A stretch of DNA of 64,000 nt from Pezicula radicicola. Taxonomy: Eukaryota; Ascomycota; Leotiomycetes; Helotiales; Dermateaceae. The stretch lies in assembly GCA_003008705.1 (NCBI GenBank), contig PDUO01000014.1, positions 1,106,742 through 1,170,741 of the forward strand, in the 5' to 3' direction. This document shows positions 54,835 through 64,000 of this stretch, piece by piece. Position numbers and translations under genes: made by a program. A model generated the notes under the pieces. The model did no database searches. It worked only from the letters and a program-made list of their open reading frames with translations, and was not told where the DNA came from. Each line of letters opens with the position of its first letter. Positions within the stretch are counted from its first letter, which is position 1.

Positions 54835-55683
54835 GGTGTCTCGCGGATCCGCAGAAGATTCAGGACGGTGGGTGGTAGAAGCAAGGTCTGAACACGCGTC
54901 TAGCGGTGGATTACCACATAGCAGTGCAAATAGCAGTCATGGAGAGGATGCTCAAACATCGAAGAAGAAGAAAAAGAAGGAGGAGACGGATATTGCAAGC
55001 TGAGAGTTGTCTAGGCGTGGTTGGTTGAAGAACAGCGGTTGTGGTGCGGGGTGTCGTGAATTCTGCGTGGATTCTTTCTTTGACGTCGCGTCCAGCATCC
55101 TATCGGTGTTGTCGCGTGAGCCAGTGACCAGCACCTAGTGCAGTGGGTCACTGGGTCACTAGGTCGAGACTCCTACTTCGTAAGCCGATCCTCGGTTGTC
55201 GTAGTCGCTAGCGCCGATAGACGCGCCTTGCCACCTTGGATACGACGGCATACCTAGGTAGGTGTGGGGTTGTTTAAGGAAAGCACCTCAGTTGGTCATC
55301 CTCCTGCGTGTTTGTTCAAGAGGCATTTAAGATAATAAAAGTGCCTACCTACCTTATCGTCTTCTCTAAGTACAGTACCTGCTTGCAAATCATCCCAATA
55401 CTCAGTGGTCATGCTTTGCCAACTGCTAAAGCCATAGCATCGACATGTCGCCAACAACAACGCTGCAAAGGTACCGTAGTAGGTCGTTGGTGATGCAAAT
55501 AGAGAATCTGAAATGACTCAACTGATACATTTAATAGGTCTCTACTATACGACTCTTGCTTGGCACTGACATGACCTTATTGTGTGCCCTTCAGGCGGTT
55601 GAAGGTTCACATCCACAGACAACTTGCGCCATACCAGGCATCCTCCCATCCGCTAGCTAGCACCGCTATTAAAGCCAGCCCGT
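54835..55683. promoter_or_regulatory. Divergent promoter region between the TPP1-like gene and FAB1
   Basis: 849 bases between outward-facing starts. It contains a direct TGGGTCACTGGGTCACTAGGTC repeat near 55144-55165 and short CTACCTACC/CTAGGTAGG motifs near 55250-55265 and 55345. No open frame has support. The 5' UTR of FAB1 is expected in the right part. Confidence 0.45.
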
Positions 55684-58600
55684 ATGTCTTCCAACGACTC
55701 CCGCCCCGGGCTGCCGTCAACGACTCTGTTGCCGTTTGCCCCAAGATCGCGAAGAGGGTCTTTGGCATCTTTGTCAGCCTCTGCGCCAGTCGATAAAGAG
55801 CAACTGGCGCAAGCTCTGGACAAAATACACAATGCGGCTTGTCAATCAGATTCCTTAACAACCTTCAACGAATTTGCATCTCCACCACCTTCGTCGTATG
55901 TCACAGAGAGTAAAGGGTTAGCTGGGGACTTGGTGCATAATGGTTTGAGTGGGTTATATAGTCGCTTTCGCGGTGCTGTAGGAGCTGGGAAGGACAAGAC
56001 CGTCGCGCCATCGAGCAAGGGAGACAATGAGAGCCTCGACAGTGCGTCTATCAAAAGCCATAATGCCACAACGCCCTCTTCAAAAATGTCCATTGTTCCT
56101 CCAAGGGAAGATAGCAATCTTACTGCATCCCCTGTCTTGGTCTCGGCATCGTCATCCAGGCTACAATCTCCAACAACATCATCTTTTGCTGCCCTTTCTT
56201 CTGATAGTCGAAGCCAGACGATGAACTCCTCCAAAACATCATATGTGGCCACTCCAGCAACATCCAAGTCTGGGACCTCGACCAGGCCTTCCATTGCACC
56301 GATGACTAAAGGTACAGCGTCTTCGGTGATTGTGCCTACCGTTGCTCCTATAAATGTGAATGCTTTCAAAGAGGGCGAGGCGAATCGAGCTCTAGCCAGT
56401 CCTGAAGCAAATTCTGCTACGAGATCTGATAAGAAAGGCCACTTTGACATATCAGAAGTTCATGATCGTCCCCTCGGCTCCAGTTATGAGCCACGAAGTC
56501 TCGCGAACCTTCGAGCGGCCACGGATCAATCAACTACGAACGACTCCGAGGCATCAGATAATGATGATACCAAAACTCTAAATGAAATTCAGTCTTCTAA
56601 AAGCGGGTCCAGGAAACAAGGGGAGGAGCGCGATTCACTTGCAAGTGGAGATGGAAACACTGATGCTCGTGGTAAAACAACTAATGGATCGAAGAGCGCG
56701 TCGTCGGCTCTGTCGTCTCTAAAGGTTACAGACTCGACCAGAATGACATTGCCAGAGGCCGTGAAGAGGCCAGCGGCTATTGACCGTATCACTCAATCGC
56801 ACCTGCCAGGTTATCAGGCCTCTCGAGCATCGTCAACAGATAGAAGTATAGCAGAAACTAGCCCCATCAATACATCCGCACATAATAGTATACGACACGG
56901 CTCCTTTTCCATTGACGATGGGCACTACGTGGGCAGCCGACGGCACATTCCGGGTACAACTACAAACGAGGGAGCCCCAGAGGTCGTCAGTGCGAGGCTG
57001 GAGCAAATGCGCAAGCAAGTCCTCAGCAAAGAGTTCTGGATGGCAGACGAAATATGCAAGGAATGTTTTCTCTGTGGCGACTCTTTCTCAGCTTTCAGGA
57101 GAAAGCATCATTGTCGAACATGCGGCTGCATCTTCGACGGCAAGTGCACTTCCATCATTTCGGGTCAGCGCTTCGGCGTTCAAGGCTCGCTGAGGGTTTG
57201 TAAAACTTGTCTTAATATCATTAACAAGCGCCATGATAGTAGTGAGTCGGAGGACTCTGCCGATGATTCTGCTCTACCAACATTCTTTCAGTCTCAGCAA
57301 GCGAAGTTTGATCCCAACTCGAATAAATCCGAAGCTGTGGATACTTCTACCCACAGCCTTGACACGGAAAAAGTTGCAGATGATGAGAAGGCTAGGCCCC
57401 TCTCAACGCCAATGATGGCGATACCTGCCACTCGCAGAATTGGAGAATCGTCAAATCGGCGGTCTGCAGTTTTGGAGATAGATGCACCACAACAGCTCAG
57501 CCGTCCGAGCTCAGCAAGATCCTTGAAGACACTCTCTGCTGCAGGCAGACCTCCTTCAGCTGGACACAAGAGACACCAGTCAAAACACAACTTTCTTGGG
57601 CGATTCAAGGCTACTGCAGAGGAACGAGCTCCTTTCCATCGTGGTGTGGCGGATGACTTCTCCAAAAAATCCCGATTGCCCACATTTCACGATGACAATA
57701 TCATTGATCCAGACCTAGCACCATATATGTCTGATGAAGGCTCAAGCGGAGACGAGCAAATGAGTATTTTCGCTGCCATGAATAGTGGTGTTGGTAGTCC
57801 TGGCTTTGAAAACGATAGGTCTGGCTTTGGTTCATTGCTTAGTTCCAGCAAAAAGCATCGAGCTAGAATTGGAGACAAAAGTGTCAGTGGGTTTAGCTTC
57901 ACTACCCGTGGAATGGATGATAACAGCGGCACTGCTTCTATCGGAGGAGGAGCATTCCCACGTCCGACTCGGCGACGGAATCTGAGTGCTGCTAGTAACA
58001 ATTTACACCATGGCCGACCTTCCCCGAGACCAAATAAGCCAACAAGCCTGGGTCAAGCATTTACAAACCTGAATGAGGATGCTGTGATCGATGAAAAATC
58101 ATCAGAAACCTCCATTCCAGCTCTTGGTGCCGCGAAAATGACGAGGAGCGCTTCGATGAGAGACTCTAAAGCACCTGCTATTGAATTAAATAACGCAAGC
58201 TTACATCATGTGCGGCGTTTATTGAACCAATTGCTGCAGGACGCAAACATACCTAATATTTCCTCTTGGGAGAAGGCTCTTGTTCCGATCCTCCTTCAAT
58301 GCACAGACGATGTAGACCCAGACGTTCGCAGAGGAGACGATATCGACATCCGCCACTATGTCAAGGTCAAGAAGATCCCGGGTGGTAAACCTGGCGATAC
58401 TTCATACGTCTCTGGTGTTGTATTCACCAAGAACCTCGCACTTAAGAGTATGCCTCGAAGTATTCCAAACCCACGAATAGTGATAGTCTCTTTTCCCATC
58501 GAATACCAGCGTCATCAGCATCATTTCATGAGCCTTGAACCAGTCATCGCACAAGAGAAAGAGTTCTTAAGAAATATGGTGAATCGCATCGCTTCGCTAC

Positions 58601-61600
58601 GGCCACAGGTTCTCCTTGTACAGAAACACATATCTGGCCTTGCATTACAATACCTCGCAGAAGCCAACATTGCCGTAGCTTACAATGTCAAGCAGTCGGT
58701 TATTGAAGCAGTCTCACGTTGCGCGCAGACTGAGATCATTTCATCCATAGATATGGTTGCTCTCAAACCAGTCCACATTGGCAAGAGTGCTGGCTTTAAC
58801 GTCAAGACCTATGTCCACAACGATATCCCTGGCAAGAAGAAGACATACATATATCTATCAGGCTGCCCAAAGGAGCTGGGTTGTACCATTGCCCTGCGTG
58901 GCGCCAATTTGAAAATTCTATCAAAGATGAAGCGCATTACTGAATTCATGGTATATGTGGTATACAACCTGAAGCTCGAGACCTGCCTCATGCGAGATGA
59001 GTTTGTTCTCATTCCCTCAATTGCGGACAACAGCGGCAGCATTTCACCTGGGAAGCAACATACGTCTCAGACCCTTGATTCCGAGCCACCGGCTACCCAA
59101 GATGTGGTAGTAGCAGCAAGTGACAAGTTGCTTGCCGTTACAGAAGCATCCGAAAAGTTTCACCAACCCATAGAGCCTAGCTCAAGCGAAAAAAAGGGTG
59201 ATCAAGACACCAAATCAAGTATTGCCACCATTGATTCCAATAACACAGATCCCCCAGACTTGTCCATTGGCGACAAGACTCCGCGTCCATCGCTACTTTC
59301 TTCAGAGACTCCCAAATTCATCTCAGCTCACGAGTCTCATTCACACCCTCCTCAGGAAGAACAAGTCCCTGAAGACGTTCCCATGCCAACCTTCTATAGT
59401 GACATGGTTGCAAAACACCAGACCAAGATTCTCTCAGCCTCACCCTTTGTAAAATTCATGCAGCCTTATCTCTTAATGAGGTCACGCGAACAAGAACGAC
59501 GGCTCGTGTATCTCAAAAGGCTACGTGACCAGGATACTTTTGAAGAACAGACGGAGAATGACAAGTCAAAACCGCAGAAATTCCAGCTTATACAGCCGGA
59601 GATGGTTCATGAAACCGTCCAGAGGGCACCAAAGCAGATTATGGAGGTACTACATGCTGTCCATGACGCTGAGTATGACAAAGCCTTACACAATTACCAG
59701 ACCCAAACAAGGCAATGGGAGAACTATATCCAGGGCAATCTAAACCTATTTGATCCCTTTGCTCACCAAAATATTGTCGTTCTCTATACTGTCGTCTGCA
59801 CAGCAACCACCATCCCCTGCGCTGGGCCAGAGCTTTTAGCCTTGGCATTTTACAACGAGCATGAAAATTCACGCGAGTTCGACGCTGACTGTACGCTCGG
59901 TCAATATGTAGAGGATCTGTGTCTAGGTGCTAACACCATATGTACATCCAATGGATGTGAGCGCAAGATGTCAGAGCATCATAGGACTTACGTTCATGGC
60001 GATGCACGTATTACAGTGTTCGTTGAGAAATCTGCGTGTAAGATCAAGGGCTTACAAGAGTCCATACTTATGTGGAGCTACTGTAAGATCTGCAAGAAAG
60101 AGACGCAGGTTATGCCGATGTCTGAAAGCACCTGGAAATACTCCTTTGGTAAATACCTGGAGCTGTCTTTCTGGAGCAGCGAGTTACGTCTGAGGGCTGG
60201 TTTCTGCCCGCATGACCTTCATCGTGATCACTTGCGATATTTTGGATATCGGAATGTCGCAATACGGATTCACTATGACCCAATCGACCTTCTCGAAATC
60301 GTAGTACCACGAACCAGGATCACCTGGAAAGTTGAGCATGATCTGCGATTGAAGAATGACTTGTTTACCAAGACAGAAGAAAAATGGAATCGCTTCATGA
60401 ATTCTGTCAAGTCGAGAATCAAGGGTATCAACATCGACAGTGTAGTTCCTGAGAAAGCAGAAGCTTGTAAGGCTGAGATAGAGAAGCTCACGAAGCGTGC
60501 ACAAGAAGAGCATGCTGCTATACAGCGGAAATTGCAGGAAAAGTACATGGACTCTAAGTACTATGAAATCATTCCGCTCAACCGAGCTGTGAGAGCCATG
60601 CAAGAGAAAGTAGCTGAGTGGGATGCATCATTTGCTGATTTTGATGCCAACTTCTTCCCATCCGAGAAGGACATTCGAAGACTCGCAGCACTTCAACTGA
60701 AAAAGATGTTTATGGATCGAGATGAGTCGACAACCTCTTTAGTTTCTACTGAGACAGCAGAACCAGTATCTGACATTGATGAGAAATCCCCGGTTCAGTC
60801 TGTCGAACTGAGTCGCCAACCGTCTAATGTCTCTGCAGATGAAGCTCAAAGTGTGCTGGCATCTGTGATTGAGGAGAACTCGCCAGGACCTGAGATAACG
60901 CCTCAGGATGAGGCCTGCCCAGAACAAGAAGAGGACCCTCACGTTGCAGACCTTGAGCGGGAGGGTATAGAGCACCTTGATCTTGCCTTTCCTAGGCGGA
61001 AAGAATCGGACGACGAAACACCACTGGCGACCCCACTATCACCTGATATCCCTCAGTCTGTAAGTCCTTCCGATGCAAATGGAAGTGGTTCACTACCACC
61101 AAATCCACCGGAGGCGGAGGAAGCAACATTATCAGAGAAAGTAGAGAAATTAAGAAAAGCCCACCTGGCGCGCCCAATGGACATGCCAACTACTCCGACG
61201 GAGTCTGGGATTCCACGGCCTACCGAACGAGGTGCTGCTCGACGCAGTGGGACGGCAACCTCACCACCACTGAATCACACACAATCTCAACCTGCCGGAA
61301 CATTGCGACGGCTGCAGCCGGCGGCTAACAAATCATACACGAAGCATGGAGAGTCTAAGATGCTTGAGGCCCTGAACACGTCTGTAGAGTCATTAAAGAC
61401 GTCCGCGACAGAACCTACAAAACTCACAGACAGAAAGCTCTCTGAGAGGTTAGGCATAGGCTCTATCAAAGCCCGGAAAAGTGGGCATTCTTTAATCCCA
61501 AGGTCTGTGCATGGCAAACGCAAAGACTCCAAAGTATCAACGTTAGCGAAACACTTTGAACAGCTCAGCCGAGAATTTGAAAAGGAACGATTACGTGATA

Positions 61601-63640
61601 GGAAACAACGCGCAGCAAAGGTCACTCAGTCTCGAGCTTTTCCCAAGGCCTCGTCAAAACCAATCGTTGAAGTATACAAGGATGTCAATGAAGCGGTTGA
61701 GGAGCGCGGCCCAGCCGATAAGATACAAACAGTTCAGCCCACACAACCAGATACTCAACCTACAAGTATTGTAGAAGGACTCGCAAGTCTCAATGCAGAA
61801 TCTAATGCTAGCAACAATGGACCTCATTCGCCAACAGATACTGCTGTGACGGCCGATGAGACTGCCACCGAAGCCGAAACTGACCATGAGCAACAAAACG
61901 TCAGCCAGACTGGTTCAGATGACGAGGGGGCTGGAAGTGATGCAGACCACTCCTTGCTCGATGATATATTACCAGGAGATCTAGCCGAGTCTCTTGGCGT
62001 CGAAAAACCAAGTGCAGATATGCCATTAGATCTTCCTAAGCATGAGAGGTCAAGTTTGATGAAGATGTTAACTAACTTTTGGGCCGAGAGATCTGCAAGC
62101 GGATGGGCTTCGCTAGAATATCCCTTAAGTGGTTCGGACCACGTCTTTGCCGATACAGACGTGATCGTGAGGGAGGATGAACCGACCTCTTTAGTGGCCT
62201 TTGCTTTGAGCTCAGACGACTACAAAGCCAAGCTGGAGTACCTTCGGGGCCAGGGGCGCGAGAATAACAACAACAATGGGGATTTCCCTCGGTCGGAGAA
62301 GATGGGATCGAACGAGATCGGGCAGGATGGTGTAGACCAGGCAGAGGTCGAAACGTCGTTGCTTCGTGCTACCGGTACGCATCTTGCCTACCAGTACACA
62401 GATGGAGCTGCAAAGTTGAAGTGCAAGATCTTCTATGCAGAGCAATTTGACGCTGTCCGTCGGAAATGTGGCATTGCAGATCGTATCGAAGAATCACTCT
62501 CTCGTTGCCTCAAATGGGATTCGAAGGGCGGAAAGACTAAGTCTGTATTCCTCAAAACCCTTGATGACAGACTCGTGGTCAAGTCTCTCTCGCCAATTGA
62601 AACGGCTGCGTTTCTCAAATTTGCGCCTGCATATTTCCGCATCATGGCAGAGGTTCTTTTCCATGACCTTCCCACAGTTATCGCAAAAATGCTTGGGTTC
62701 TATTCAATCGTAATCAAAAACCCAGTGACAGGAACAGAAATCAACTGGGACGTGCTAGTTATGGAGAATTTGTTCTATGACCGGTCTCCAACTCGAATTT
62801 TTGATCTAAAAGGCTCGATGCGAAATCGGAAAATACAATCCACTGGAGAACAAAATGAAGTCCTTCTGGACGAGAATATGGTCGAATTCATCTACGAGTC
62901 GCCCCTCTTCGCTCGAGAGGCAAGTTCTTATAACAAAACATTAATAATGTTTGCACTAGCTAACCTTCACTAGCATTCTAAGAAGCTCCTCCGAGCTGCA
63001 ATTTTCAATGACACCTTGTTTCTTCAGAGGAATGATGTGATGGACTACTCTTTGATGGTTGCCGTAGATGAGGTGAGTCTCTAGTACTCTTACTAGGGCT
63101 GCTTTAGCTAACTCAAGCAGGCACGTAAGGAACTTGTGGTGGGCATTATCGATGTTGTCCGAACATACACTTGGGTATGTCATCATAACATGCCCAGTTG
63201 AATTTCGCACGCTAATATGAAGTAGGATAAAAAACTCGAATCATGGATTAAAGGTACTTGGGGTGGTTTTTATGAGCTTGACTGAACATTGCTGATGGTT
63301 TCTGCAGATCGTGGTTTTGCGGGAGGGGGCCGAAATCGACCAACAGTAACTTCACCAAAGGTATGCTTCCATTTTGTAACCTCTAGAACCCAACAAGAAT
63401 CCATCGCTAATGTCTTGACAGGAATACAAAACACGATTCAGAGAGGCGATGAACAGATATATCCTCCAAGGTAGTACCGCATGCGATTGAAAATTTGAAC
63501 TAGGAATAATTAACTAACATTGAATTATAGCTCCCAATAGTTGGCATCAATGGCAGATAGACACTAGGGCGGCTCCCCAAAAGGAAAGAAAGGAGCTTGA
63601 GGCCGCGAGTGATAGAGCTCATGCAACTCCAGAAACGTGA
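55684..63640 (+). CDS. FAB1: 1-phosphatidylinositol-3-phosphate 5-kinase (FAB1/PIKfyve)
   Basis: Makes PtdIns(3,5)P2 from PtdIns3P on vacuolar/endosomal membranes and controls vacuole size and acidification. Exons are 55684-62919, 62974-63072, 63121-63174, 63226-63253, 63308-63360, 63422-63470 and 63531-63640 (2542 aa). A disordered Ser/Thr-rich leader precedes the FYVE finger at about residues 450-515 (CFLCGDSFSAFRRKHHCRTC), which binds PtdIns3P. The CCT/TCP1-like domain covers about 835-1120, followed by the Cys-rich region (TICTSNGCERKMSEHHRTY). The lipid kinase domain covers about 2140-2542, with DLKGSMRNRK, VMENLFYDR, DYSLMVAVDE, GIIDVVRTYTWDKKLESW and the activation loop TVTSPKEYKTRFREAM. 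Intron 1 starts with GC rather than GT; the frame requires it (LFARE then HSKKLLRA). Confidence 0.95.
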
Positions 63641-64000
63641 AATGACTTTACGACAGCATTTACAGGCGCATATCAATGTATAGAGTGATGTACGCATAAT
63701 ATCAAGCAGTAAACAACATCGACCCACGGCAATTATTAGATCATTAAAGAGACTCAATGTAAAACGAACCAATTTTCCTTCTTGAGATTTCTATGCATCT
63801 CAATGTGCATTTACAGCCCAAGACTAATTTAATCTTTTTGTCCACCCTGCTTTATAGCCGGGTCTCAGAATAGAATATGCCAAAGCCGGTATGAGTTCAT
63901 TGAAATCAAGTGAGTTGCCCAATTCAAGTGAGTTGCCCAATTCAAGTGAGTTGCCCAATTCAAGTGAGTTGCCCAATTCAAGTGAGTTGCCCAATTCAAG
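63641..64000. other. 3' flank of FAB1 leading into a minisatellite
   Basis: The first 260 bases are AT-rich and should hold the FAB1 3' UTR. An open frame on the minus strand (63500-63772) overlaps the last FAB1 exon and has no domain. The stretch ends in an 18-base tandem repeat at 63906-64000. Confidence 0.5.
63906..64000. repeat. 18-base minisatellite running off the window end
   Basis: Five full perfect copies plus five bases of the unit TCAAGTGAGTTGCCCAAT. The copies are identical, so the array is recent or actively homogenised. It continues beyond the right edge. Confidence 0.95.

Noticed and set aside
55842..56450. 202-codon minus-strand frame inside FAB1
   Set aside because: Antisense of the low-complexity Ser/Thr-rich FAB1 leader; no domain.

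Overview
The window is nuclear DNA of a filamentous ascomycete (Pezizomycotina; a leotiomycete-like genome is my inference from gene content and style). Genes are split by short introns, mostly 49-75 bases, with GT..AG ends and CTAAC-type branch sites. Coding blocks alternate with AT-rich, gene-poor stretches. No prokaryotic features, CRISPR arrays, rRNA or confident tRNA genes were seen. I rebuilt exon structures by hand from reading frame, splice sites and protein-family continuity; in almost every case the exon lengths add up to a whole number of codons.

Layout, left to right. 1-10.5 kb is housekeeping: SPT5 (partial, runs off the left edge), a zeta-crystallin-like quinone oxidoreductase, a DCAF7/AN11-type WD40 protein, the CoA-pathway enzyme phosphopantetheine adenylyltransferase (CAB4), and an F-box protein with an acidic tail. 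10.5-13.6 kb is AT-rich, with one small membrane-protein gene and a decayed gene fragment.

13.6-20.7 kb is the most unusual part. It holds three tandem stand-alone genes for phosphoribosylamine-glycine ligase (GARS/PurD-type ATP-grasp enzymes). All lack the AIRS domain to which fungal purine-pathway GARS is normally fused. A fold-type II PLP enzyme gene (serine racemase/threonine dehydratase-like) sits between copies A and B, and a fourth GARS fragment lies at 13.03-13.12 kb. The middle copy (B) has lost residues conserved in catalytic copies. The PLP gene carries a one-base frameshift in its phosphate-binding glycine loop. This looks like a young, expanding and partly decaying accessory locus of unknown product.

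21-35.7 kb returns to conserved genes: an HD-domain hydrolase, an alpha/beta hydrolase with a tetranucleotide repeat at its start codon, nicotinate phosphoribosyltransferase (NPT1), a membrane-anchored alpha/beta hydrolase, the WDR6/RTT10 WD40 protein of tRNA modification, and an SDR dehydrogenase. 36.4-49.9 kb holds a secreted ten-exon serine carboxypeptidase, GPI mannosyltransferase 1 (GPI14), a translin/TRAX protein, an Mpv17/Sym1 membrane protein, eIF4E, a malonyl-CoA synthetase-like enzyme and a BolA protein. 50.4-63.6 kb is a divergent pair of very large genes: a candidate shelterin TPP1/Tpz1-like protein with an N-terminal OB-fold-like region (1440 aa), and the PtdIns3P 5-kinase FAB1/PIKfyve (2542 aa). 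The window ends in an 18-base minisatellite.

Apart from the GARS/PLP locus the genes are not functionally linked. Several sit as head-to-head pairs sharing 250-850 base promoters (SPT5/QOR, DCAF7/CAB4, WDR6/SDR, GPI14/TRAX, ACS/BolA, TPP1-like/FAB1).
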